Assembly: GCA_045630765.1 (NCBI GenBank)
Contig: JAZQTM010000045.1
Coordinates: 1-34,446 of the forward strand
DNA length: 34,446 nucleotides
Direction of reading: 5' to 3'
From: RGIG3009 sp045630765
GTDB taxonomy: Bacteria; Bacillota; Clostridia; Oscillospirales; Acutalibacteraceae
Each line of letters opens with the position of its first letter. The first letter of the stretch is position 1. Shown here in pieces: positions 13,363 through 21,336 of this stretch. A program made the position numbers and the translations under genes. A model generated the notes under the pieces. The model did not search any database. It was given only the letters and a program-made list of their open reading frames with translations, and was not told the DNA's origin.

Positions 13363-14748
13363 ATGGAAACGTTACAAAAAAGGTACGGACTGCCGACCGC
13401 GATCTGTATGGTGGTAGGCACCGTCATCGGATCGGGCGTCTTCTTCAAGGCGCAAAACGTGTTGCAGGCGACGGGCGGCAATATGCCGATCGGTATTCTC
13501 GCGTGGGTGATCACGGGTTTATTGATGATCATCTGTTCGTTGCAATTTGCGATGATGGCGACCAAATACGAAAAGGTGAGCGGCGCGGTGGACTATGCCG
13601 AAGCCACGTGCGGCAAATCGTACGCGTACTATCTCGCGTGGTTTTTGGTGAACATCTATTATCCCGCGATGACCTCCGTTCTCTCGTGGGTATCCGCGCG
13701 GTATTTCGGGGAACTGTTCGGTTGGCATCTTGCCGGTGCCGAGGTGTTGGCGCTTGCGGGCTTCTTCCTGGTTGCGTCGTATACGATAAATGCCCTTTCT
13801 CCGAAACTCGCAGGTAAATTTCAAGTCAGCGCCACGGTGATCAAACTCATTCCGATTTTCTTAATGGCGATCGTCGGCACCGTGGTCGGTACGATCAACG
13901 GCACACTTCCCACGAACTTCCAAACTGTCGTCACGGAAGCGACGGGCGGTGTCGGCGGCGGTTTGTTTGCGGCGGTGGTTGCCACCGTGTTCGCGTATGA
14001 GGGTTGGATCGTTGCCACCTCCATCAACGCCGAACTGAAAAACGCCAAGAAGACGTTGCCGCTCGCTTTGGTGATCGGCTCGTTGATCGTGGTGGCGGCA
14101 TACGTGCTGTATTACATCGGTGTTGCGGGCGGTGCTACCAACGAAGTGCTGATGAACGAAGGTGCCACTACCGCGTTCACCAACATTTTCGGCGGCGTCG
14201 GCGGCGCGATTTTGAACGTCTTTATCGTCGTTTCGTGCCTCGGTACGCTCAACGGCTTGATGGTGGCGGTCACCCGCGGTATGTATGCGATCGCCACGCG
14301 TGAAGAGGGACCCAAGCAAGAGCTGTTCCGTCAGATCGATTCCGGCACCAATATGGTTACCAATTCCGCCGTGTGGGGCGTCTTTGTCAGCGCCGCGTGG
14401 TTGCTCTATTTCTACGGCGCCAATCTCACGAACGGTTGGTTTGGATACTTCAACTTCGACTCATCCGAACTCCCCGTCGTTACGATCTATGCGCTGTATA
14501 TCCCGATGTTCATTCGTTGGATGGTGAAAGAAAAAGAACTCGGGTTTGTAAAACGATTTTTGCTGCCGATCCTTTCGGTGTTCGCCTGTGCCTTTATGGT
14601 GTTCGCCGCGGTATACGCCCACGGCATCGTGCCGTACTTGGCGGCAGCGGAAGAAGGGAAATTCGCATTCCCCGTACTGTTCTACCTCATTGTTTTCGCC
14701 GTTGTTATGCTGATCGGCACCTGCCTCAAACATCCACGAAAGAAATAA
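13363..14748 (+). CDS. APC-family amino acid permease, 461 aa
   Basis: The protein has about 12 hydrophobic segments and the APC signature GLPTAICMVVGTVIGSGVFF in the first helix (about 9-28), whose GSG unwound segment forms the substrate site. EKVSGAVDYAEATCGKSYAY follows TM2. VFAYEGWIVATSINAELKNAKKTLPLA (around 210-235) is the typical TM6 region with a following loop. Relatives exchange or import amino acids such as serine/threonine; the substrate here is not determined. AAAGGGG precedes ATG 13363. It is a single-gene unit, ended by a hairpin terminator that is duplicated at 16497-16535. Confidence 0.9.
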   Translation: METLQKRYGLPTAICMVVGTVIGSGVFFKAQNVLQATGGNMPIGILAWVITGLLMIICSLQFAMMATKYEKVSGAVDYAEATCGKSYAYYLAWFLVNIYYPAMTSVLSWVSARYFGELFGWHLAGAEVLALAGFFLVASYTINALSPKLAGKFQVSATVIKLIPIFLMAIVGTVVGTINGTLPTNFQTVVTEATGGVGGGLFAAVVATVFAYEGWIVATSINAELKNAKKTLPLALVIGSLIVVAAYVLYYIGVAGGATNEVLMNEGATTAFTNIFGGVGGAILNVFIVVSCLGTLNGLMVAVTRGMYAIATREEGPKQELFRQIDSGTNMVTNSAVWGVFVSAAWLLYFYGANLTNGWFGYFNFDSSELPVVTIYALYIPMFIRWMVKEKELGFVKRFLLPILSVFACAFMVFAAVYAHGIVPYLAAAEEGKFAFPVLFYLIVFAVVMLIGTCLKHPRKK

Positions 14749-14785
14749 TGAAAAGCGCCACCCGTGAGGGTGGCGCCTTTTTTAT
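14747..14785. terminator. 39-bp hairpin terminator, copy 1 of an exact repeat
   Basis: AAAAGCGCCACCC-GTGA-GGGTGGCGCCTTTTTT forms a GC-rich stem with T tracts in both directions. It serves the APC permease gene and the converging DUF4173-type gene. It is identical over 39 bp to 16497-16535. Confidence 0.9.
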
Positions 14786-14793
14786 CGTGTTGA

Positions 14794-16371
14794 TCACTCC
14801 AACAATCCGGCGCGTTTCAAAGCGGCCTTTGCGTTGGCGCCGTTTAGGGTAAACGAGAAAATGCTATGATCGGATTCTTGCCACGCTCGTTTTTGTTTGA
14901 GAAGTGCCCTTGCCACTTCGCTGTACAGATCGGTTTGAAATTCGACGTCAACGTACGTGACCGTCGCGATATCCGTACCGTTTTGATCGTCCAGATGTTT
15001 GGCAAGGCGTACCAACTGCGGTGTCGAGGCGTCCTTCAGGTCTGACATAGCGCCAACGTCGACCGTTTCCAGCGTACCGTTTAAGTAGCGGTCGACGTTA
15101 TACTTGGCAATCAAACTGTCTGCGTTGGCAAGTGCCAGTACCGAAAACGCCGCAACGATCACGACGGCACAGAGGGAAACGGTTTTGATTTTTGAGATAA
15201 ACCGACCGAGCAAGACGAGGATGAATACCACAGCCAACACCAACATAAACCACGTGGCGTATACCCGCTTTTGTGTCAAACCGTAGAACCGAATGTACAT
15301 GACCATTTTCGCAACGGCGGTGCTGATAAGCACCAGCGTGCACAAGGAAAAGATCACGGTCAGAACTTTGAGAAGCGGTGAGGAGAATTTGCTTTTCTTC
15401 ATAAACAGCAAGACCGCAACAATGACCGCGAGATTGATGACGGATACCGAGCAAAGCTGAAAAAATCCTTCTCTTGCATATTCCGCATAACTAAAATTTG
15501 GTGGGAGTATACCGGTAAAACTGGAAACGTAATATTGCCATTGCGAAATAAAAAACAACACGTACAGCACAAGTAAGGGAATCACCGCGGTCAAAGCGGT
15601 GGACAGAGGCGCGATCTTGACGCGGGCGGATAGAGTACTGCATTTTTCCTCGGTAAAGATGTCGTTGCCTTTTTTGTCCGTGGAAGAGATGTACAGACCG
15701 TACAAATACATCCCGATCGGAACGGCAAACGCCGAACTGAAAATGTGCGAAAATATGTTGAACTCTCCAAAATCGAAAAGCCGTTTCACCAGATCCGAAA
15801 AGCCTTTATCATAAGACAACAGTACCAGTACGACGCCGGTGGGGATAATGGTAATGCCAACACCAATTGCCACTTTCAAAAGGGCGCTCAGCGTTTTGCG
15901 GTTGCGTCCGTGGAACATACCGCGAAACAATTCGAAATCCCCAAACGAATAAAACGGCATTAAGAACAGTGCTTTTACCCAATCGGCAAGCAACAGGGAA
16001 GAAAAGCCGGGTTTTAACGAGTTGCCCGTGGCGGCATAGAGAAAATACCCGTATGCCCCCAACGCGTATACGTAGGCAAAAAAGTGGATAAAGGCATTGG
16101 AAGACAGTATTAACGAGACGGATGCCGCCAATCCCGAGATCATGGCCGCAAGCGGCATGCCGAGCAATCGAATGCCCTTTGTTTTCATAAAAACCGCCGT
16201 AAACCCAAACAAGACAACGATGAGCAGCATGCCGCCCAAAGGATTTTCATTGACGGGAAGCGTGCGGCACAGTAAGTATGCCGTTATGTATGAGAACCAA
16301 GCAAAGAGAACGTCGTGCACGGAAAACTCACGGCTGGTTTTCTGCTGCTCAATGGGGTGTTGTTGTTCCAT
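14794..16371 (-). CDS. DUF4173/DUF4153-type polytopic membrane protein, 525 aa
   Basis: About 12 hydrophobic segments cover residues 20-430, followed by a soluble C-terminal part. Conserved-looking blocks are YAEYAREGFFQLCSVSVINL, MVMYIRFYGLTQKRVYATWF and NADSLIAKYNVDRYLNG, which match my memory of DUF4173 proteins (related to DUF4153); the function of these families is not established. The C-terminal region (about 440-525) looks like an extracellular or cytoplasmic cap and has no recognised domain. AAAGGAG precedes the ATG, and a consensus promoter and an inverted repeat lie upstream. It sits between two identical terminators as a stand-alone unit. Confidence 0.75.
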   Translation of the reverse strand: MEQQHPIEQQKTSREFSVHDVLFAWFSYITAYLLCRTLPVNENPLGGMLLIVVLFGFTAVFMKTKGIRLLGMPLAAMISGLAASVSLILSSNAFIHFFAYVYALGAYGYFLYAATGNSLKPGFSSLLLADWVKALFLMPFYSFGDFELFRGMFHGRNRKTLSALLKVAIGVGITIIPTGVVLVLLSYDKGFSDLVKRLFDFGEFNIFSHIFSSAFAVPIGMYLYGLYISSTDKKGNDIFTEEKCSTLSARVKIAPLSTALTAVIPLLVLYVLFFISQWQYYVSSFTGILPPNFSYAEYAREGFFQLCSVSVINLAVIVAVLLFMKKSKFSSPLLKVLTVIFSLCTLVLISTAVAKMVMYIRFYGLTQKRVYATWFMLVLAVVFILVLLGRFISKIKTVSLCAVVIVAAFSVLALANADSLIAKYNVDRYLNGTLETVDVGAMSDLKDASTPQLVRLAKHLDDQNGTDIATVTYVDVEFQTDLYSEVARALLKQKRAWQESDHSIFSFTLNGANAKAALKRAGLLE

Positions 16372-16427
16372 AATTTTTCTCCTTTACGTTTCTTCGAAAA
16401 TGATGTGAGTGCCTGATTTGAGACTTC

Positions 16428-16456
16428 ATCATACACCATTACTTTTTCTTTGTCAA
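16428..16456 (-). promoter_or_regulatory. Promoter of the DUF4173-type gene
   Basis: On the minus strand TTGACA (16451-16456), 17 bp, then TATGAT (16428-16433). Confidence 0.82.
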
Positions 16457-16460
16457 TATA

Positions 16461-16483
16461 TTTTTATCGAAAAACGATAAAAA
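16461..16483. promoter_or_regulatory. Palindrome TTTTTATCG-AAAAA-CGATAAAAA upstream of the promoter
   Basis: Exact 9-bp arms lie 4 bp upstream of the -35 element. The position suits an activator or repressor site. No regulator gene is adjacent. Confidence 0.5.
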
Positions 16484-16496
16484 TTGTGATTTGAGC

Positions 16497-16535
16497 AATG
16501 AAAAGCGCCACCCGTGAGGGTGGCGCCTTTTTTAT
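16497..16535. terminator. 39-bp hairpin terminator, copy 2 of an exact repeat
   Basis: It is identical to 14747-14785 over 39 bp. Here it ends the pflB-pflA transcript on the minus strand and overlaps the pflA stop codon. Confidence 0.88.
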
Positions 16536-17236
16536 GCATTCAGTTGTTGTTCGCGCCGCCTGACCGATGCGGGATCCGCTTCGGGGATGTCGGCAAAGGG
16601 GAACGGGATCTTAAGATCGTCGTATTTCACTTGACAGATCTTGCGAAACGGGAGCAATTCCACGCTGTCCACGCACGCGTACGTGTCGGCAAGCGCTCCC
16701 AGCGCGGTGTCATTCTCCTTCGTATCGTTGATGGTGGGAATCACCACCTGCCGCAGCGTGGTGGGGATTTTCATCTCGTTTAACAGTTTCAAAAAATCCA
16801 GTGCGCGCCCGTACGGCATCCCAACGTGACGGCGGTAGAGCGCATCGTCGGTGTATTTGATATCCAGCAGTACACGGTCACAATGTAGAAGCACACGGCG
16901 CACGTCGTCGTTTATGCATACGCCCGACGTATCCAAACACGTGTGTATCCCGCGTTCGTGGCACAGACGGAACACTTCGGCGGCAAAGGGGGCTTGTACG
17001 AGCGGCTCTCCGCCCGACAGCGTGATTCCGCCCTTGTCGCCAAAATACTCGCGAAACGATGCCGCTTTGTTCACCAGTGCTTCTGCGGTGTATGCCGTAC
17101 CGCGTTCAGGCTCCCACGTGTCGGGGTTGTGACAGCACGAGCACCGCAACGGGCAACCCGACAAAAACGCCACAAACCGCACACCGGGACCGTCCACCGT
17201 ACCGAGCGACTGGATGGAATGAAGATACCCTGTCAT
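16532..17236 (-). CDS. pflA: Pyruvate formate-lyase activating enzyme, 234 aa
   Basis: This radical-SAM enzyme puts the glycyl radical onto PflB. The iron-sulphur motif CX3CX2C is Cys28, Cys32 and Cys35 in SGCPLRCSCCHNPDTW, with an extra Cys at 34. GGITLSGGEPLVQAPF is the SAM-binding GGE motif, and DTSGVC, LLDIKYTDD and RQVVIPTIND follow in family order. I chose the ATG at 17236 because family homology begins there (MTGYLHSIQSLGTVDGPGVR). It lies 1 nt after the pflB stop, so translation is coupled; longer in-frame starts would be read-through of pflB. It is cytoplasmic and oxygen-sensitive. The gene shares the ZTP riboswitch with pflB. Confidence 0.95.
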   Translation of the reverse strand: MTGYLHSIQSLGTVDGPGVRFVAFLSGCPLRCSCCHNPDTWEPERGTAYTAEALVNKAASFREYFGDKGGITLSGGEPLVQAPFAAEVFRLCHERGIHTCLDTSGVCINDDVRRVLLHCDRVLLDIKYTDDALYRRHVGMPYGRALDFLKLLNEMKIPTTLRQVVIPTINDTKENDTALGALADTYACVDSVELLPFRKICQVKYDDLKIPFPFADIPEADPASVRRREQQLNA

Positions 17237-17237
17237 A

Positions 17238-19463
17238 TTATAACGCTCCGTGGAACGTGCGGTTGATGACCTCGCGCTGTTGTTCGCGGGACAACTTGTG
17301 GAAATGCACCGCATAACCCGATACGCGAATGGTCAGATTCGGGTAATCCTCGGGATGCTCATACGCTTTGAGCAGTGTTTCGCGGTTCATCACGTTAACG
17401 TTGATATGGTGCGCGCCCTTGGCAAAATAGCCGTCCAAAATGGTGACGAGGTTATCCACACGCTCGTCGTCGGTTCTGCCGAGCGCTTCGGGCGTGATGG
17501 AGAACGTGTTGGACACACCGTCGCGGCAATCGTCGTAACTGATTTTTGCCACCGAGTTGAGCGACGCGAGCGCGCCGTTTTCCTCGCGGTTATGCAAGGG
17601 GTTGGCACCGGGCGCGAACGGCGCACCGGCGGGTCTGCCGTCAGGGGTAGCTCCGGTATGTTTGCCGTACATCACGTTGGAGGTGATGGTCAGCACCGAC
17701 AGCGTATGCTCCGCTTCGCGGTAGGTTTTGGCGTGACGCAATTTAAGAATGAAATCGTGCGTCAATTCCTGCGCAATGCTGTCCACGCGATCGTCGTCGT
17801 TGCCGAATTTCGGGAAATCACCTGCGCGTTCAAAGTTGACGATATAGCCATCCTCGTTCTTAATGGGGGTGACGGTGGTATGCTTGATCGCGCTGAACGA
17901 GTCGGTCACCACCGACAATCCCGCAATACCGAACGCCATAAACCGATGCACGTTGGTATCGTGAAGCGCCATCTGCGTTTTCTCGTACGCGTATTTGTCG
18001 TGCATATAGTGAATGATGTTCATCGTGTTGACGTAGAGTTTTGCCAGCCACGTGGTATAGATCTTGTACCGCTCCATCACGGATTCGTAATCCAACTGTT
18101 CCATCACCGGCATTTGCGGACCGATCTTGATACCCGAAGAGGTGTCGTATCCGCCGTTGATGGCGATGAGCAACAGTTTTGCCAAGTTACACCGCGCACC
18201 GAAGAACTGCAACTGCTTGCCGAGTTTCATTGCGGATACGCAACAGGCGATCGCGTAATCGTCGCCGTAGATGGGACGCATCAGATCGTCGCTTTCGTAC
18301 TGAATGGAATCGGTATCCTTGGATACCTTCGCGCAGTAGCGCTTAAACGCTGCGGGCAGGTTTTTCGACCACAGGACCGTCAAGTTCGGTTCGGGTGCCG
18401 AGCCGAGCGTATACAGCGTATGCAGCATACGATAGGTGGTTTTGGTAACGAGCGAACGTCCGTCCTCGCCGGCACCGCCGAGCGCCTCGGTGATCCACAT
18501 CGGATCGCCGCCGAACAACTCGTTGTATTCGGGCGTGCGCAGATGCCGCGCCATACGCAGTTTCATTACGAAATCGTCCATGAGTTCCTGCGCGCCTTCT
18601 TCGGTGAGAACGCCGTTTTCAATATCGCGCTGAATATAAATGTCAAAGAACGTGCTCACGCGACCGAGCGACATCGCGGCGCCGTTTTGCTCCTTGATCG
18701 CGCCGAGGTAAGCAAAATACGTCCACTGGATCGCTTCGCGTGCATTCGCGGCAGGACCGCTGATATCAAAGCCGTACAGGGCGGCCATTTCTTTCAAATA
18801 TCCCAAGAAGGTGATCTGCTGATACAGTTCCTCGCTCTGGCGCGTCTGGAACGTGTCAAAATACGTTTCTTCGAGTGCGCGTTTATCGCGGCGTTTCTCC
18901 TCGATCAGGCGATCTACACCGTACAGTGCCACGCGGCGATAATCACCGATGATACGACCGCGGCCGTACGCGTCGGGAAGCCCCGTGATAACGTGACATT
19001 TACGCGCGGCGCGCATTTCATCGGTATACGCACGGAACACGCCGTCGTTGTGCGTGGTGCGATACATAAATTCTTCTTCCACCTTGCGGCTGAGTTTATA
19101 GCCGTAGGCTTCGCACGCATTACGCACCATACGCATACCGCCGAACGGATTGACACCGCGCTTTAACGGACGGTTGGTCTGCAAGCCGACGATGATTTCG
19201 TTGTCACGATCCAGATAACCGGGTGCATATCCCGTCAGCGTGGAAACGGTATCCACGTCAATATCCAGCACGCCGCCGAATTGCTGTTCCAACTTAAACA
19301 GCGATTGCAGACGCTCCATCAGTGCCTTGGTACGGGGCGTAGCATCGGCGAGAAATCCCTCGTCGCCGGTATATTCCGCATAATTGCGCTGAATAAAATC
19401 GCGCACGTTAATTTCATCCTGCCAAGCACCGGCAGTAAAACCTTTCCAATTCTGATGCGTCAT
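17238..19463 (-). CDS. pflB: Formate C-acetyltransferase (pyruvate formate-lyase), 741 aa
   Basis: The enzyme converts pyruvate and CoA to acetyl-CoA and formate in anaerobic metabolism. The two active-site cysteines are Cys407-Cys408 in YAIACCVSAMKLG. The glycyl radical site is Gly716 in IRVSGYAVHF, 26 residues from the C terminus. The N terminus (WKGFTAGAWQDEINVRDFIQ) and NRPLKRGVNPFGGMRM are typical of true PflB, not of diol-dehydratase-type relatives. GGAGG lies 8 nt before the ATG, and the length is normal. A ZTP riboswitch with a terminator precedes it, and pflA follows after 1 nt. Confidence 0.97.
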   Translation of the reverse strand: MTHQNWKGFTAGAWQDEINVRDFIQRNYAEYTGDEGFLADATPRTKALMERLQSLFKLEQQFGGVLDIDVDTVSTLTGYAPGYLDRDNEIIVGLQTNRPLKRGVNPFGGMRMVRNACEAYGYKLSRKVEEEFMYRTTHNDGVFRAYTDEMRAARKCHVITGLPDAYGRGRIIGDYRRVALYGVDRLIEEKRRDKRALEETYFDTFQTRQSEELYQQITFLGYLKEMAALYGFDISGPAANAREAIQWTYFAYLGAIKEQNGAAMSLGRVSTFFDIYIQRDIENGVLTEEGAQELMDDFVMKLRMARHLRTPEYNELFGGDPMWITEALGGAGEDGRSLVTKTTYRMLHTLYTLGSAPEPNLTVLWSKNLPAAFKRYCAKVSKDTDSIQYESDDLMRPIYGDDYAIACCVSAMKLGKQLQFFGARCNLAKLLLIAINGGYDTSSGIKIGPQMPVMEQLDYESVMERYKIYTTWLAKLYVNTMNIIHYMHDKYAYEKTQMALHDTNVHRFMAFGIAGLSVVTDSFSAIKHTTVTPIKNEDGYIVNFERAGDFPKFGNDDDRVDSIAQELTHDFILKLRHAKTYREAEHTLSVLTITSNVMYGKHTGATPDGRPAGAPFAPGANPLHNREENGALASLNSVAKISYDDCRDGVSNTFSITPEALGRTDDERVDNLVTILDGYFAKGAHHINVNVMNRETLLKAYEHPEDYPNLTIRVSGYAVHFHKLSREQQREVINRTFHGAL

Positions 19464-19479
19464 ACGTCATACCTCCAAA

Positions 19480-19514
19480 CAAAAAAGGCAAATCCAGTTG
19501 ACACTGAATTTGCC
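19480..19514 (-). terminator. Expression-platform terminator of the ZTP riboswitch
   Basis: In the minus-strand RNA, GGCAAAUUCAG (19504-19514) pairs with CUGGAUUUGCC (19487-19497). The one non-Watson-Crick pair is G-U only on this strand. Six U follow. Its 5' arm overlaps the 3' end of the aptamer (GGGCA), so ligand binding and termination exclude each other. Confidence 0.9.
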
Positions 19515-19583
19515 CAGACGGTCGGCCATATCCTTTTACACTCCACCGCAGTATTCTGCGTTATCCGTCAGTCATGTAAAAGC
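19511..19583 (-). promoter_or_regulatory. ZTP (pfl motif) riboswitch aptamer upstream of pflB
   Basis: Read on the minus strand, P1 is formed by UUUUACA and UGUAAAA. The conserved UGACUGACGG comes next, then hairpin CGCAG-AAUA-CUGCG, then GUGGAG and finally GCCGACCGUCUGGGCA, the signature 3' block of the pfl motif. GACGG and CCGUC can form the pseudoknot. The RNA binds ZTP/ZMP, signals of 10-formyl-THF shortage. The terminator after it makes this an ON switch: bound aptamer withholds GGGCA from the terminator stem and lets pflBA be transcribed. Formate from Pfl feeds formyl-THF synthesis, so the logic fits. Confidence 0.92.
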
Positions 19584-19592
19584 GTTATGTTA

Positions 19593-19621
19593 AGTATATC
19601 GAAATTTCGGCAAATTGTCAA
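19593..19621 (-). promoter_or_regulatory. Promoter of pflBA, with palindrome in the spacer
   Basis: On the minus strand TTGACA (19616-19621), 17 bp, then TATACT (19593-19598); transcription would begin just before the aptamer. The spacer holds the exact 10-bp palindrome CGAAATTTCG (19600-19609), a possible repressor site. Confidence 0.87.
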
Positions 19622-19625
19622 CTTT

Positions 19626-20165
19626 TCATTTGAAAAACAAGGGAAGCTTTTCAAGGAAAACAATATCGGTGCGGTCGGCGGCATCTCCCTCGGCGAGGAA
19701 CGCGCACGCGGCGGCTTCCAAGCCACCCGCTTGTTTAACAAGTTCACGCACCGCGACCAGCGATTCGCCCGTGCTGATGGCGTCGTCCACGATCAGAACG
19801 CGCTTGCCGCGCAGTTTTTCCACTTCACTTTCCCCTAAATACAGATGTTGCTCGTGTTGCGTGGTGATCGAGGTGACGACCACGTCCAAGGGGTTGCGCA
19901 TATACACCTTGACACCCTTGCGCGCGATGACGTACGGTTTTCCCGACTGACGCGCCAGTTCGTACGCGATCGGAATACTTTTGGCTTCAGGGGTTAAAAT
20001 GACGTCAAATTCCGGCACGCGCTCGAGCAGAGCGGCACATCCCGCCACGGTCACTTCCACGCTGTCAAAGCAGATGAAAGCGGCGATATCCAGCGTATCG
20101 CTCACGGCGAACTTTTCCAATTTGCAGGGAACACCCGCAATGGTCATCTTGTAAAATTCCGACAT
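19626..20165 (-). CDS. Phosphoribosyltransferase, adenine-PRTase-like, 179 aa
   Basis: The PRPP-binding motif RVLIVDDAISTGESLVAV (about 121-138) and the upstream segment FDVILTPEAKSIPIAYELAR place it in the type I PRTase fold, closest in layout to adenine or xanthine phosphoribosyltransferases of Clostridia (COG0503). These enzymes salvage purine bases to nucleotides with PRPP. I chose ATG 20165 (MSEFYKMT) because GGAG lies 8 nt upstream; the GTG at 20174 lies in the RBS. It follows trxA after 13 nt in the same operon, and the pfl promoter begins right at its 3' end. The exact base specificity is unknown. Confidence 0.8.
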   Translation of the reverse strand: MSEFYKMTIAGVPCKLEKFAVSDTLDIAAFICFDSVEVTVAGCAALLERVPEFDVILTPEAKSIPIAYELARQSGKPYVIARKGVKVYMRNPLDVVVTSITTQHEQHLYLGESEVEKLRGKRVLIVDDAISTGESLVAVRELVKQAGGLEAAACAFLAEGDAADRTDIVFLEKLPLFFK

Positions 20166-20178
20166 AGTTAACACTCCT

Positions 20179-20490
20179 TTACGCGTCCAACCACGCGTCT
20201 AATTGTTCTTTGGTGCGGTAGCCGATGACGCTGTCAACGAGTTTACCGTCTTTAAAAAGAAGCAGGGAAGGGATACTCTGAATACCAAACTGCATCGCGA
20301 GCGGGCCTTCCTCGTCGACGTTCACTTTGCCGACTTTCAAGGTTTCGGCGCGTTCCTCGGCGATCGCTTCCACGGCGGGCGCGATCATACGGCACGGACC
20401 GCACCACGTTGCCCAAAAATCCACCAGCACGGGTACGTCGGATTGTAACACTTCTTTTTCAAAATTTGCACTTGTCAATACGAGTTCCAT
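20179..20490 (-). CDS. trxA: Thioredoxin, 103 aa
   Basis: The active site FWATWCGPCRMIAP has the redox cysteines at 30 and 33. The cis-Pro loop is IQSIPSLLLF. Length and the C-terminal helix are normal for TrxA, with no signal peptide, so the protein is cytoplasmic. AAGGAG precedes the ATG. The FTR-like gene ends 2 nt upstream, suggesting that its product reduces this thioredoxin, instead of or beside an NADPH-dependent reductase. Confidence 0.96.
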   Translation of the reverse strand: MELVLTSANFEKEVLQSDVPVLVDFWATWCGPCRMIAPAVEAIAEERAETLKVGKVNVDEEGPLAMQFGIQSIPSLLLFKDGKLVDSVIGYRTKEQLDAWLDA

Positions 20491-20492
20491 TG

Positions 20493-20690
20493 TTATTTCT
20501 CCTTATAATACAGCATACAGTGGCAGTATCCCTCAAACTCGGGATCCTTGATCTGCTCACGAAATTCCTTACAGATACATTTGTTTTCCTCGGTGCGCTC
20601 GACACGGCACGGGCAATACCCGCCCGTTTGCTCGAGCCCCTCTTTGATTGCCTTGACGATGGCCTCGTCGGGGTTGAAGGTTACTTTCAT
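20493..20690 (-). CDS. Ferredoxin-thioredoxin reductase catalytic-chain-like protein, 65 aa
   Basis: Six cysteines occur as three CxC pairs: CPC (26, 28), CIC (38, 40) and CHC (56, 58, in GYCHCMLYY). GGYCPCR and GYCHCMLYYKE are the hallmarks of the FTR beta chain, whose 4Fe-4S cluster and disulphide pass ferredoxin electrons to thioredoxin. The spacing (CPC-x9-CIC-x15-CHC) differs from the plant/cyanobacterial CPC-x16-CPC-x8-CHC, and the protein is much shorter than the roughly 110-residue chain. GAGGTGAT precedes the ATG, and trxA starts 2 nt after its stop. The family is clear; the electron donor and direct pairing with this thioredoxin are inferred. Confidence 0.88.
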   Translation of the reverse strand: MKVTFNPDEAIVKAIKEGLEQTGGYCPCRVERTEENKCICKEFREQIKDPEFEGYCHCMLYYKEK

Positions 20691-20707
20691 CGTATCACCT
20701 CACTGCT

Positions 20708-20716
20708 ATTATACCA
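20708..20716 (-). promoter_or_regulatory. Extended -10 promoter of the FTR-trxA-PRTase operon
   Basis: On the minus strand TGGTATAAT has a consensus TATAAT (20708-20713) with the upstream TG; no clear -35 is present. Confidence 0.6.
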
Positions 20717-20744
20717 TACTCTTTTGACAAGTACCAGCATTTTA

Positions 20745-20773
20745 TTGATTTTTCTTCCGCAAAATGCTACAAT
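20745..20773 (+). promoter_or_regulatory. Promoter of the chrA pair
   Basis: TTGATT (20745-20750), 17 bp, then TACAAT (20768-20773) preceded by TGC. Confidence 0.75.
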
Positions 20774-20793
20774 ACCAAACGGAGCGTGATGAT

Positions 20794-21336
20794 ATGATCT
20801 TAAAACTGTTTCTGACGTTTTTGAAGATCGGCGCGTTTACGTTCGGCGGGGGTTACGCAATGATCCCGTTGATCCAACGCGAGATCGTGGAAAAGAATAA
20901 ATGGTTGAGCGACGAGGACATTCTGGACATTATCGCCATTGCGGAATCCACACCCGGTCCTATCGCCATCAACTCGGCGACCTTCGTCGGCTACAAGGTG
21001 GCGGGGTTTTTCGGTGCGTTTTTCTGCACGCTTGGCGTGGTGCTGCCGTCGTTTGTGATTATTTTATTGATCTCGTTTGTACTGGATCAGTTCAAGGCGA
21101 CCACCGCGGTGCAATACGCGTTTAACGGTATCCGCGCGGGCGTCTTGGCTCTCATCTTAAAAGCGCTTATCAATATGTACAAGAAATGTCCCAAGGGAAC
21201 GGTATCGTATATCGTCATCGCGGCATCCTTTATCTGCGTGGCGGTGTTTGACGTAAACGTGTTGCTCGTCATCATCGGTTGTGCCGTGTTTGGTCTTGTC
21301 ACCTCGCTTTTAGCAGAAAAGAGGTGCCAAAAATGA
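20794..21336 (+). CDS. Half-size chromate transporter ChrA, first subunit, 180 aa
   Basis: A single CHR domain with the motifs FLKIGAFTFGGGYAMIPLIQ (about 11-30) and IAIAESTPGPIAINSATFVG, then a GALGVVLPS-like segment (CTLGVVLPSFVIILL), gives about six TM helices. Short ChrA proteins work as pairs of adjacent genes. Some relatives export chromate, but many have no proven substrate. I chose ATG 20794 with GGAG 9 nt upstream. Its stop overlaps the start of the second gene (ATGA), so the two are translated together. Confidence 0.9.
   Translation: MILKLFLTFLKIGAFTFGGGYAMIPLIQREIVEKNKWLSDEDILDIIAIAESTPGPIAINSATFVGYKVAGFFGAFFCTLGVVLPSFVIILLISFVLDQFKATTAVQYAFNGIRAGVLALILKALINMYKKCPKGTVSYIVIAASFICVAVFDVNVLLVIIGCAVFGLVTSLLAEKRCQK

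Noticed and set aside
16461..16483. TTTTTATCG/CGATAAAAA palindrome as a terminator
   Set aside because: The stem is AT-rich with only two G-C pairs and lies just upstream of a promoter with no gene ending into it, so a protein-binding site is more likely.
17250..19166. Plus-strand open frame of 638 codons
   Set aside because: It is the shadow of pflB, created by high-GC codon usage. PflB has every catalytic motif; the shadow has none and no RBS.
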